Source of the DNA: Acinetobacter sp. ANC 5054
GTDB taxonomy: Bacteria; Pseudomonadota; Gammaproteobacteria; Pseudomonadales; Moraxellaceae
NCBI RefSeq assembly: GCF_002135295.1
Contig: NZ_NEGG01000002.1
Coordinates: 31,166 to 95,165 of the forward strand
Length of the DNA stretch: 64,000 nt
Direction: 5' to 3'
The position numbers and the translations under genes were made by a program. The notes under the pieces are model-generated. The model ran no database searches. It was not told the origin of the DNA and saw nothing but the letters and a program-made list of their open reading frames with translations. This document shows, piece after piece, positions 55,007-64,000 of this stretch; the stretch's first letter is position 1, and each line of letters starts with the position of its first letter.

Positions 55007-55381
55007 ATGAATAAAACTGTAGCACTTCGTGGTTTATTGGGCCTAGCTTTAGCAGCGTGCATGTCTCAAACCGTGGTAGCAAACAATGACTTCACTCAAG
55101 AAGAAGCTAATACCATCGTAAAAGAAGATATTGCCTCTGCACAAGTGATGTCTGAAGTCTGCCCTGCGATCATTGGTAAAAATGCTAAATTTGACAGCAA
55201 CATTTCATCACTTACAAAATCTTACCTTGCTGATTACTCAGATAAATCAATGACTTTAGAAAAATTACAGTCTGACAGTGAATATAAATCTGTACTAGAA
55301 GAAGCTCGCCAAGCCGCAAAAGATACAGATAAAGCTGAACAAAAATCAGTTTGCGAAGACGTATTGAACTACGAAGGCTAA
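55007..55381 (+). CDS. Small secreted protein, tandem paralogue 1
   Basis: A 124-residue exported protein with a signal peptide (basic MNKTVALRG, hydrophobic core, probable cleavage after VVA). The mature part is helical and acidic with two cysteines: one in MSEVCPAIIG, one in KSVCEDVLNY. The next gene encodes a paralogue with the same SEVCP and C-terminal Cys. I do not know the function; I recall similar small proteins in Moraxellaceae only. The ATG at 55007 is preferred over an in-frame GTG at 54992. Confidence 0.72.
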   Translation: MNKTVALRGLLGLALAACMSQTVVANNDFTQEEANTIVKEDIASAQVMSEVCPAIIGKNAKFDSNISSLTKSYLADYSDKSMTLEKLQSDSEYKSVLEEARQAAKDTDKAEQKSVCEDVLNYEG

Positions 55382-55444
55382 ACAAATGAAATGCTACGCA
55401 TCATGTCGATGATGTAGAAGCATAATAAGTTTAAGTCTTCAGTT

Positions 55445-55479
55445 AAAAAAGGATGATGCTTTAGCGCTCATCCTTTTTT
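55445..55479 (+). terminator. Terminator between the tandem paralogues
   Basis: AAAAAAGGATGA pairs with TCATCCTTTTTT across an 11-base loop, 64 bases after the first paralogue. So the two genes are likely separate transcripts. Confidence 0.88.
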
Positions 55480-55599
55480 CTTTCACATTTTGTGGATTTC
55501 TCAACAGCTTCAATACAATTTTCTACTGACCTCTATCTGAATTGGGATTAAGCTACTGCTATTGAATTTTGTCTTATTGAATTGATTCAGGTTATTTGA

Positions 55600-55986
55600 A
55601 TGAAAAACATGTTTGTAAAATCTCTTTGTGCACTGACTTTCTCTGCTTTTACTTTGGGTGCAATGTCTGTTCATGCAGCAGATGAGAAAATTGAAGTTAC
55701 ACCAACTCCATCTGTAACAAAACAAGAACTAGCAGCGATTTATGTACTCTCAGAAGTATGTCCAAAATTAGTCAGTGATAATGACAAACCAAAATTCGAT
55801 GCAGGTTATGCGAAGCTTGCAAAAGAATATTTGCCTAGTGAAAAAAACCCAGTAAATGCATTACAACAGCTCAGCAAACAAAAAAGTTTCAAAGAAGCTT
55901 TGAACGAAGCTAAGTCTGATGCAAAGAAAGCGGGCAACAAGAAAAACGGTGAAATTTGTAAAGAGTTGACTGCTTACAGCAAATAA
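55600..55986 (+). CDS. Small secreted protein, tandem paralogue 2
   Basis: A 128-residue exported protein: signal peptide ending near SVHAADE, then YVLSEVCPKLV, a helical middle with LAKEYLP, and a late cysteine in GEICKELTAY. It mirrors its upstream neighbour (SEVCP, xxYL, late Cys), so the pair arose by duplication. The two cysteines probably form a disulfide in the periplasm. It is rich in lysine near the C-terminus, unlike the acidic paralogue 1. Function unknown. Confidence 0.72.
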   Translation: MKNMFVKSLCALTFSAFTLGAMSVHAADEKIEVTPTPSVTKQELAAIYVLSEVCPKLVSDNDKPKFDAGYAKLAKEYLPSEKNPVNALQQLSKQKSFKEALNEAKSDAKKAGNKKNGEICKELTAYSK

Positions 55987-56103
55987 TACCAATTGGTTAC
56001 AATACTTTTAAAATAAGCGCTTACACCCCATAGAAGTCAGCCTAGCTTTGTCCTAAAATGCTAGGCTCGTCGAGCTTATAACAAGTTATTGGAACCACCC
56101 AGA

Positions 56104-57252
56104 ATGACCCGAAAAACCGCCCTTGCCGCATTACTACTTGCACCTAGTTTTTCTTTCGCGGCAACTGTCCTTTCTGCACCACCAGAATTAAATAATAAAT
56201 CTTATGTGCTGATGGATTATGAGACAGGGCAAATCCTTGCTTCAAAAAATGAAAATGAGAAATTAGCTCCTGCATCAATGACTAAAATGATGACCAGTTA
56301 CATCATTGAACAAAAGTTATTGAGCGGCGAACTGACAGAAAATGAAAAAGTTCGTATGAATGAATCAGCTTGGTGTCGCGGTAGCAGCACTGAGTCTTGT
56401 ATGTACGTTCCTTTAAATGGCACAGCAACAGCATTAGAAATGTTACGTGGCATTATTATTCAGTCAGGTAATGATGCTTCTAAAGCAATGGCTGAACATA
56501 TTGCTGGCAATGAAGGCACTTTTGCTCACATGATGAACCAAGAAGCAAAACGTATTGGCATGACCAATACCAGCTTCATCAATGCAACAGGTATGCCTGC
56601 TGATGGTCATTATTCAACAGCAAAAGATATGGCGACACTTGCTCAGCACATTATCCATGACAGTTCAAAATACTACCCAATCTATTCAGAAAAAGAATTT
56701 ACCTTTAATGGTATTAAACAAGGCAACCGTAATGCCCTTCTTTATACTGACCCAAGTGTAGATGGTTTAAAAACTGGTCATACTGAAGAAGCGGGTTATT
56801 GCTTAACAACTTCAGCTAAACGTGGTCCACTTCGTTTAATTTCAGTGATCTTTGGTGCGCCAAGCATGAATGAACGTGCATCACAAACACGTGAAATCTT
56901 AGCTTGGGGTTATGCAAACTTTGAAACTGTAAAAGTTCAATCTGCGAAACAAGTTCTTGCTAAAGCAAAAGTTTGGTACGGTAAAGAAAACGAAGTTCAA
57001 ATTGGTCTTGCTGAAAACTTTAACGTAACCATGCCTAAAGGCGATGCAAACGCAATTAAAACCCAATTGGTTGTTCAACCTAAATTGACTGCACCTTTAA
57101 AACAAGGTCAAGTGGTTGGTAAATACGTTGCAACTTTAAACGGCAAAGTGATTGCTGAGAAACCACTTGTTGCTCTACAAAATGTTGAAGAAGCTGGTTT
57201 CTTTGCAAAAATGCTTGATCACATCAAACAATTCTTTAGCAACTTATTCTAA
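56104..57252 (+). CDS. dacC: D-alanyl-D-alanine carboxypeptidase (PBP5/6 type)
   Basis: Trims the terminal D-alanine from peptidoglycan pentapeptides. The 382-residue protein has a signal peptide (cleavage near SFSFA), the serine-penicillin motifs Ser58-x-x-Lys61 (PASMTK), SGN (IIQSGNDASKAMAEH) and KTG (GLKTGHTEEAGY), and a C-terminal amphipathic helix (MLDHIKQFFSNLF) that anchors it to the membrane. I chose the ATG at 56104; an in-frame TTG at 56089 has no better site. The exact paralogue (dacA or dacC) is a guess. Confidence 0.92.
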   Translation: MTRKTALAALLLAPSFSFAATVLSAPPELNNKSYVLMDYETGQILASKNENEKLAPASMTKMMTSYIIEQKLLSGELTENEKVRMNESAWCRGSSTESCMYVPLNGTATALEMLRGIIIQSGNDASKAMAEHIAGNEGTFAHMMNQEAKRIGMTNTSFINATGMPADGHYSTAKDMATLAQHIIHDSSKYYPIYSEKEFTFNGIKQGNRNALLYTDPSVDGLKTGHTEEAGYCLTTSAKRGPLRLISVIFGAPSMNERASQTREILAWGYANFETVKVQSAKQVLAKAKVWYGKENEVQIGLAENFNVTMPKGDANAIKTQLVVQPKLTAPLKQGQVVGKYVATLNGKVIAEKPLVALQNVEEAGFFAKMLDHIKQFFSNLF

Positions 57253-57285
57253 GTTTTCTGAAATTTAGATTTTAAGACTAAAGTG

Positions 57286-57318
57286 AAAGCATCTAGATTT
57301 CGGTCTAGGTGCTTTTTT
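57286..57318 (+). terminator. Terminator after dacC
   Basis: AAAGCATCTAGA pairs with TCTAGGTGCTTT (one mismatch) and is followed by TTTT, 34 bases after the stop. Confidence 0.75.
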
Positions 57319-57355
57319 ATTTTATACTACCCTTAAACCTATAGATGACTTTCCT

Positions 57356-57892
57356 ATGAGCCAAAATATTCGTCCCTATTTAGACACATCGCCGCAGATT
57401 GATGAAACATGTTATATCGATGAAATGTCTGTGGTGATTGGTGATGTTGTTTTAGGCGAGAATGTCTCGGTTTGGCCATTTGCTGTGATTCGTGGTGATG
57501 TAAATCATATTCGTATTGGTAAAAACTCCAATGTGCAAGATCATTCGATGTTGCATGTGAGCCATAAAAAAGCCGACAAGCCTGAAGGTTCGCCGCTGAT
57601 CATTGGTGAAGATGTGACAATTGGTCATCATGTGAAATTACATGGTTGTACCATTGGTAATCGTGTTTTGATCGGTATTGGTACCATTATTTTAGATGAT
57701 GTTATTGTTGAAGATGATGTGATGATTGGCGCAGGTTCCCTTGTTCCACCCAATAAAGTTTTGGAAAGTGGTTTTTTATACGTGGGGAGTCCTGTGAAAA
57801 AAGTCCGCCCTTTAACAGATAAAGAAAAAACGTTTTTACCGTATTCAGCGCAGAATTATGTGAAGGTTTCTAGAAATTATCTTAATAACTAG
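57356..57892 (+). CDS. Gamma-carbonic anhydrase family protein
   Basis: A 178-residue left-handed beta-helix protein of the YrdA/PaaY type. It shows the hexapeptide repeats (VVLGENVSVWPFAVIRGDVN, IGEDVTIGHHVKLHG, IGIGTIILDDVIVEDD) and the metal-binding histidines in QDHSMLH and GHHVKLH. Members bind zinc or iron; enzyme activity varies. It shares its last base triplet with the convergent amine oxidase gene. Confidence 0.88.
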   Translation: MSQNIRPYLDTSPQIDETCYIDEMSVVIGDVVLGENVSVWPFAVIRGDVNHIRIGKNSNVQDHSMLHVSHKKADKPEGSPLIIGEDVTIGHHVKLHGCTIGNRVLIGIGTIILDDVIVEDDVMIGAGSLVPPNKVLESGFLYVGSPVKKVRPLTDKEKTFLPYSAQNYVKVSRNYLNN

Positions 57893-59214
57893 GATTCAAA
57901 GACAGTATCTCGAGCGAGCAACTTGTTCGCTTTTTCTACGCCGTTCAGATATGCACCATGTACGGTCCCTGCATACTGCACGCTACAATGCTCGCCCGTA
58001 AAGAAAATACGATTAGATACTGGTTCATTTAATGTATTCACCCACAATTCGCTATGCCCTGTTGTAGGAAAGCTAAAAGCACCAAAACAATGTTCATCCG
58101 CACCCCAACGAGTAACCACCATCTTCTCAGGTTGACTTGGCAGATTAGGCAAAGCTAACTTTAAATTTTGATAGATGAAATGCCATACCTCTACATCAGT
58201 AGAACGATCAATAAATTCTGAGGATTTCCCGCCAAATAGCATTAAATACATTGGTTTATTATAAATTTTGGATAAATCCAAAAGATTCAACCATTGCTCA
58301 TTTACATAATAAAAAAAGCTGTTTACATCTATATCTTGCTGTAAGTTTAAAGATTCATTCAACTCAAAAAAGACTTTATTAAATGAACCAAAGCCAAGCT
58401 TTGAAATTGCGGCTAAATGTGCCTCAGGTAACGAAGGGATAAATTGGATTTTCTCTTGTTTTAACATACCTAATGAAACACTAAGTACAATTTGTTTTGC
58501 GATAAAGATTTCACCTGTTGTAGTACGTACTTGAACCGTGTCTTTTAGCAACGTAATTTGCTCTACTTGCGTTGATAATTGAATGTCTAAACCATTCGAA
58601 ATACAGTCTAAAATCTGCGTATAACCTTGAGGGAAAATAACCTCATCGCCTGCAAAATAGCCTTCAAGTTGTGGATATTGTGCAGACAAATATTCAAGTT
58701 CAGTCGCAAATGGATCATTGGCTATTTTTTGAAAATAAGCCTCTAACATGGTTCTTAATTCATCTAGATGAAATGCAGAGACATCTACATTTAATTTATT
58801 TAAGATTAATCTAAGTGCATCTGCTGCACAGTGATTAGGATACTGTGCCAATTCATTTTCTATAAAATGAACTGCATTTAAGAATTGTTGTTTCTGTTCA
58901 TCAGTAAACGCACGGCTACCATCAAAAAAATAGTCCGAATTGACGTAATTATAGACATAGGTTTCAATTTTATTATTTTGAGTTATGTCCCAAATAGGAT
59001 TATGTTCAATACCATGAATCCAAGATGCGCCCAAGTCTAAAACATCTTGCTGATCAAGTACCGAGTGTAATCTTCCACCGATACGCTGCTTAGCCTCTAG
59101 CACACAGACATTTTTACCTGCATCATGCAGTGTTTTAGCACAGGCTAAACCCGAAATACCTGCACCAATGATGATGACATCATAGCTATTTTTTACATTT
59201 TCATGTTTAGGCAT
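57889..59214 (-). CDS. Flavin-dependent amine oxidase
   Basis: A 441-residue FAD enzyme with the Rossmann start YDVIIIGAGISGLACAK, an RIGGRLHS motif and a C-terminal FAD-binding end (IFFTGEHCSVQYAGTVHGAY), as in polyamine and monoamine oxidases. No signal peptide. Polyamine oxidation is likely, but the substrate is not proven. Its stop shares a CTAG palindrome with the carbonic anhydrase stop on the other strand. Confidence 0.87.
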   Translation of the reverse strand: MPKHENVKNSYDVIIIGAGISGLACAKTLHDAGKNVCVLEAKQRIGGRLHSVLDQQDVLDLGASWIHGIEHNPIWDITQNNKIETYVYNYVNSDYFFDGSRAFTDEQKQQFLNAVHFIENELAQYPNHCAADALRLILNKLNVDVSAFHLDELRTMLEAYFQKIANDPFATELEYLSAQYPQLEGYFAGDEVIFPQGYTQILDCISNGLDIQLSTQVEQITLLKDTVQVRTTTGEIFIAKQIVLSVSLGMLKQEKIQFIPSLPEAHLAAISKLGFGSFNKVFFELNESLNLQQDIDVNSFFYYVNEQWLNLLDLSKIYNKPMYLMLFGGKSSEFIDRSTDVEVWHFIYQNLKLALPNLPSQPEKMVVTRWGADEHCFGAFSFPTTGHSELWVNTLNEPVSNRIFFTGEHCSVQYAGTVHGAYLNGVEKANKLLARDTVFES

Positions 59215-59659
59215 AATTTTTAATCTACTTAAGAGTCTTTGTACTATAAAACGATAGCCCTTTGTACGCTATTACGTTTCAGCTTCTATCAAAGCATTTT
59301 CATATTTATTATTGCTAATTGAAGTGCGTCATTCATCAGAACATTCACCCTACTTAAAAAGAAAAACAAATAGACATTTAAACAATTCGTCCGTGTACTG
59401 GTGAGCATCTTTAAATATTTTAAGATCAGCCCCACAAAAGTACATTCGCAATACTTCTGTTTTTAAATTTTGGAATCAGACATATACTGCATGAATAAGC
59501 CTAATGCGAAATCTTAGCGACCGTTTCTTTTATCAAAGCCACCAAAGCGATGATTTAAGCTTCATGTTAGGAACCCAAAACAATTGAATTGGTTAAACAA
59601 CATAGCCACGCACTCCAAAATTTTATACAATAGCCCATCCCTTACCATGGTGCTTTTCT
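59215..59659. other. Gene-free gap
   Basis: 445 bases between the divergent amine oxidase and nudJ genes. I see no open frame with a ribosome site, no terminator and no strong dyad; it presumably holds both promoters. Confidence 0.4.
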
Positions 59660-60145
59660 ATGACCGCTTGGACTGCTCATGTCACTGTTGCGACAGTCGT
59701 CGAAAAAGACGGAAAATTCCTCTTTGTTGAAGAACATACAGAAGGTGTGACCCATACTGTATTTAATCAGCCGGCGGGTCATGTCGAATGTGGCGAAACC
59801 ATTATTGAAGCAGCCATTCGTGAAACCATGGAAGAAACAGGTCACGATGTAGAAATCACGAACCTTTTAGGCATGTATACTTATACACCTCCAATGTTCC
59901 CTGATCGTACTTATTTCCGTTTCTGTTTCTTAGCTAAAGACCTCAAACACCATGCAGATGCTCAGTTAGATACAGGCATCGTCGGTGCAGTATGGATGAC
60001 TTTGGACGAATTAGTAGAATCAGCACGTGCGCGCAGTCCATTGGTGATTAAAGCCGTACAAGATGCCCTTTCAGGTCAAAAATATCCTTTATCGCTCATT
60101 TACGAGCACCAAAACTCTCCCTTAATTTCAAATTTGGATGCTTAA
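59660..60145 (+). CDS. nudJ: NUDIX hydrolase NudJ
   Basis: A 161-residue phosphohydrolase that in E. coli acts on HMP-PP and nucleoside phosphates. The Nudix box is complete: [20 protein letters not shown], ending in ETGHDVEI. It overlaps mnmA by 8 bases; the order nudJ-mnmA-hflD-purB is the same in E. coli. Confidence 0.92.
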   Translation: MTAWTAHVTVATVVEKDGKFLFVEEHTEGVTHTVFNQPAGHVECGETIIEAAIRETMEETGHDVEITNLLGMYTYTPPMFPDRTYFRFCFLAKDLKHHADAQLDTGIVGAVWMTLDELVESARARSPLVIKAVQDALSGQKYPLSLIYEHQNSPLISNLDA

Positions 60146-61286
60146 TCCTATGCAACAACGTGTCATCGTCGGTATGTCTGGTGGTGTAGATTCTTCTGTT
60201 TCTGCTGCACTTCTACTTCAACAGGGCTATCAGGTTGAAGGTCTTTTCATGAAAAACTGGGAAGAAGATGACGGCACGGAATACTGCACGGCGATGGAAG
60301 ACCTTGCCGATGCTCAAGCTGTTTGTGACAAAATTGGTATTAAACTGCATACAGCGAACTTCGCAATGGAATATTGGGATCGTGTTTTTGAACACTTCCT
60401 ACAAGAATATGCTGCAGGCCGTACCCCTAACCCAGATATTCTGTGCAATAAAGAAATTAAATTCCGTGCTTTCTTAGATCATGCTGTGAACTTAGGTGCT
60501 GACTTTATTGCAACAGGTCACTATTGCCGTCGCGGTGAAACACTAAAAAATTCACGTGGTGAAGAATATGCCCCACTATTGCGTGGTGTAGACCAAAATA
60601 AAGACCAAACTTATTTCTTACACGCTGTACATGGTCGTGAAATTAACAAAACTTTGTTCCCAGTGGGTGAAATTGAAAAACCGCAAGTTCGTAAAATTGC
60701 TGAAGAACTTGGTTTAGCCACCGCGAAGAAAAAAGATTCAACAGGGATCTGTTTTATTGGTGAACGTCGCTTTAATGACTTCTTAAAACAATATTTACCT
60801 GCCCAACCCGGAAAAATCGTATTAGATACAGGTAAAGAGGTTGGTGAACATCACGGCTTAATGTACTATACGCTCGGTCAACGTGGTGGTATTGGTCTTG
60901 GTGGACTCAAAGGTGCTGAAGAAGGCGCTTGGTTTGTTCTGCATAAAGACATTGAAGGTAACCGCCTCGTTATTGGTCAAGGTCATGAACACCCACTTAT
61001 GCAAAGTACTATTTTATGGTCTGAAGCAATTGATTGGGTGGCAGGTGAACAAGAGATTCCTGAATCAGGTTTCCGCTGTACAGCAAAAACCCGTTATCGT
61101 CAGCCTGACCAAGACTGTACATTATTTAAAGACCCTACAGCACCAAATGGTGTACGTGTCGAGTTCGATGAACCACAACGTGCTGTAACACCGGGTCAAA
61201 GTGTGGTGTTTTACACCGATGAAGTTTGTTTAGGTGGCGGTGTGATTCATCATACCAATGCGCCTAAACCGGATTTTATAGAATAA
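60138..61286 (+). CDS. mnmA: tRNA 2-thiouridylase MnmA
   Basis: Puts the 2-thio group on wobble uridine 34 of Lys, Glu and Gln tRNAs. The 382-residue protein has the PP-loop [25 protein letters not shown], and two catalytic cysteines in [12 protein letters not shown] and [10 protein letters not shown]. Two starts are possible, the ATG at 60138 or at 60150; the second gives the usual short N-terminus. It is coupled to nudJ and 12 bases before hflD. Confidence 0.96.
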   Translation: MLNPMQQRVIVGMSGGVDSSVSAALLLQQGYQVEGLFMKNWEEDDGTEYCTAMEDLADAQAVCDKIGIKLHTANFAMEYWDRVFEHFLQEYAAGRTPNPDILCNKEIKFRAFLDHAVNLGADFIATGHYCRRGETLKNSRGEEYAPLLRGVDQNKDQTYFLHAVHGREINKTLFPVGEIEKPQVRKIAEELGLATAKKKDSTGICFIGERRFNDFLKQYLPAQPGKIVLDTGKEVGEHHGLMYYTLGQRGGIGLGGLKGAEEGAWFVLHKDIEGNRLVIGQGHEHPLMQSTILWSEAIDWVAGEQEIPESGFRCTAKTRYRQPDQDCTLFKDPTAPNGVRVEFDEPQRAVTPGQSVVFYTDEVCLGGGVIHHTNAPKPDFIE

Positions 61287-61298
61287 GGATTGTCTCGG

Positions 61299-62030
61299 AT
61301 GACAGAGTTACCGTTTCAACAGCCTCAAACTCTGAACACTCGTCAAAATCGTGCATTGGCGTTAGCTGCTGTTTTTCAAGCAACACAGCTCACTCACATG
61401 ACTGCATTAACGGGTACACAAAGTATTGGTGAGAGCGGTAATTTTTATTTTGAACATCTGATTAAAGCCAGTTTGAATATCCGTCCAAAATCGAACCAGT
61501 CTACTCAGACCCTCGATTTTTTTGATAAGTTGGCGGATATTTCACTCGGCTTAAAAACCTTAGAAAGTAGTATTACCCAACCCTTCAATACATCCCCAAA
61601 ATCTAGACTTCCTAAACTTGCCAACACTAAACTTCCAATGACCTACGCAATGGCATTGTTGCAATTGGAAAAGAAAGTGTATAGCAACCCTCAATTCGTT
61701 GAAATTATTGAGCAATCCCAACAAAAAATTCTAAGACAGCTCTCCTTTTTCGATAATAACTATTTACATCCAAGTATTATTGCCAATCTTGCCCAAACCT
61801 ATATTGAAACTGCGGGATCAATTAATCCACGCATTATGGTTCGCGGCAATGCTGAAGCTTTTAAAGATACCGCTCATACCAATCGCATTCGTGCTTCCTT
61901 ATTTACTGGCTTACAAATGGCGCATTTATGGCGTCAACTTGGTGGAAGCTCGTGGGGTATGATTTTCAGCAAGCGTAAGCTGCTCCAAGATATTCAAGAT
62001 CTTGCTCGATTACAGTATCAGGTGGTTTAA
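61299..62030 (+). CDS. hflD: HflD-family protein
   Basis: A 243-residue helical protein of the HflD family, which in E. coli associates with the inner membrane and affects phage lambda lysogeny through CII; its cellular role is unclear. Recognised from [27 protein letters not shown] and a [14 protein letters not shown] stretch, and from its place between mnmA and purB. The ATG at 61299 has AAGGA upstream; an in-frame TTG at 61290 was rejected. Confidence 0.9.
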   Translation: MTELPFQQPQTLNTRQNRALALAAVFQATQLTHMTALTGTQSIGESGNFYFEHLIKASLNIRPKSNQSTQTLDFFDKLADISLGLKTLESSITQPFNTSPKSRLPKLANTKLPMTYAMALLQLEKKVYSNPQFVEIIEQSQQKILRQLSFFDNNYLHPSIIANLAQTYIETAGSINPRIMVRGNAEAFKDTAHTNRIRASLFTGLQMAHLWRQLGGSSWGMIFSKRKLLQDIQDLARLQYQVV

Positions 62031-62077
62031 CTGATGCAAATCGGGCTTTTTGTTTTACGTTTAATTCCAAAATTTAA

Positions 62078-63475
<1,398 letters not shown>

Positions 63476-63502
63476 TTTCTAAAATCTAATCTTAGATAGA
63501 TC

Positions 63503-63532
63503 AAAAAAACGAGGCTTAATGCCTCGTTTTTT
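63503..63532 (+). terminator. Terminator after purB
   Basis: AAAAAAACGAGGC pairs with GCCTCGTTTTTT across TTAAT, 28 bases after the purB stop. Confidence 0.92.
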
Positions 63533-63548
63533 ATTTCCACCTATATAC

Positions 63549-63640
63549 TCCTTCTCCCTTTTGGATAAGGAGCATGCTCCGCAAGGAGATGAGGGGTATC
63601 CACCTCTCCCTAACCCTTTCCTATAAGGAGAAGGGAAATT
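63549..63640 (+). repeat. Dispersed palindromic repeat, copy B
   Basis: A 92-base intergenic element. Its ends CCTTCTCC (63550 area) and GGAGAAGG (63629 area) pair with each other, and its core holds the perfect 12-base palindrome GGAGCATGCTCC at 63569-63580 followed by GCAAGGAGATGAGGG. The core at 63563-63595 matches copy A at 7762-7794. It looks like a mobile REP-type element. Confidence 0.65.
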
Positions 63641-63652
63641 TAGAAGGAATTT

Positions 63653-63892
63653 TTATTCCGCAGGGCAATATTTCGCCCAATCATCTTTCATACGTTGTAA
63701 TTCACAGTCCGTTAATACATCACTGAAATAGATATAGTAGGTCGCATCTGAATACTGAATTTCATGGCGATACAGCATACCGCGTAAGGACACAGAAAGT
63801 TCTTCTGGAAAATCATCCGTCAAATACAGTTCTTCAAAATCATAATTAAAATAGCAATTTTGTTTTGCTTCAAATGCTTCTATTACGGCCAT
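63653..63892 (-). CDS. Small conserved-looking protein of unknown function
   Basis: A 79-residue acidic, cytoplasmic protein with aromatic-rich strands (CYFNYDFEELYLTDDFPEE, YSDATYYIYFSDVL) and a helical end (CELQRMKDDWAKYCPAE). No family recognised. Its reading frame is intact, has protein-like codon use and the gene is isolated, ending close to copy B of the repeat. Confidence 0.55.
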   Translation of the reverse strand: MAVIEAFEAKQNCYFNYDFEELYLTDDFPEELSVSLRGMLYRHEIQYSDATYYIYFSDVLTDCELQRMKDDWAKYCPAE

Positions 63893-63975
63893 CTACCTAA
63901 CTCAGTACAACAAAAATATCACTTTAGTTTAAAGGATTCATTCATGAAATACCTTACACAACGGTTTTTCGAATC

Positions 63976-64000
63976 ATGATGCGATATAAAGTGATTGTGA
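63976..64000 (+). CDS. Possible 5' end of a gene leaving the window
   Basis: ATGATGCGATATAAAGTGATTG opens a frame (MMRYKVIV) that continues past the right edge. It is too short to judge. A 12-codon frame just before it (63944-63979) overlaps its start and has AAAGGA upstream. Confidence 0.2.

Overview
The window looks like chromosomal DNA of an Acinetobacter species (Gammaproteobacteria, Moraxellaceae). I infer this from the low-GC coding style, the kind of proteins encoded and several conserved gene orders: nudJ-mnmA-hflD-purB, surE-nlpD, moxR-DUF58-tgpA, cstA-ybdD, and efp facing epmB. I cannot fix the species without a search. No plasmid or phage genes, CRISPR arrays or rRNA genes were seen. 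There is one tRNA gene (tRNA-Val, anticodon GAC).

Region by region. (1) 1-7.7 kb: the 2-methylcitrate genes prpC (cut by the left edge) and prpB follow an acyl-CoA ligase on the minus strand. Behind them are an outer-membrane DUF1302 protein and a small serine hydrolase, with a divergent AraC-type regulator. This reads as uptake and degradation of a lipid-like or ester compound that yields propionyl-CoA. (2) 8.0-17.2 kb: a seven-gene minus-strand catabolic block (YeiH-type exporter, Rieske protein, DsbA-like oxidoreductase, MFS transporter, BKACE/DUF849 enzyme, TauD-type dioxygenase, quinone oxidoreductase) lies divergent from a LysR regulator. It is followed by the two subunits of a 3-oxoacid CoA-transferase. 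BKACE enzymes release acetoacetate and the transferase activates acetoacetate, so the parts fit together. (3) 18.0-27.1 kb: leucine/isovalerate degradation, liuABCDE, with a divergent TetR regulator and an acyl-CoA synthetase. Its end product is again acetoacetate plus acetyl-CoA. (4) 27.1-29.5 kb: a small AT-rich accessory patch with two decayed IS5-family right ends facing each other around a DUF6708-type gene (a family linked to type VI secretion), then a tiny membrane protein, next to tRNA-Val. A third decayed copy of the same IS lies at 17.3-17.8 kb.

(5) 29.6-47.3 kb: mostly core genes: moxR/DUF58/tgpA, cstA with ybdD, efp and epmB, a PilZ-like protein followed by a FimX-like degenerate c-di-GMP protein, rpmE, a bile-acid:sodium-type symporter, gloA, and an AmpG-like muropeptide permease carrying an unusual Ig-like insert. 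(6) 47.5-64 kb: a Lon-family protease with a lysine-rich tail, grxD, argD, a LysR regulator, an NlpD-like amidase activator, surE, two tandem secreted paralogues of unknown function, a PBP5/6-type carboxypeptidase, a gamma-carbonic anhydrase, an amine oxidase, and nudJ-mnmA-hflD-purB.

The most noteworthy items are the BKACE/TauD/YeiH block, whose substrate is unknown; the IS-flanked DUF6708 patch; the AmpG-like permease with an Ig-like insert; the FimX/PilZ-like pair; and a dispersed palindromic repeat present at 7.76 and 63.56 kb. Functions are assigned from motifs and family knowledge read by eye. No database search was run.
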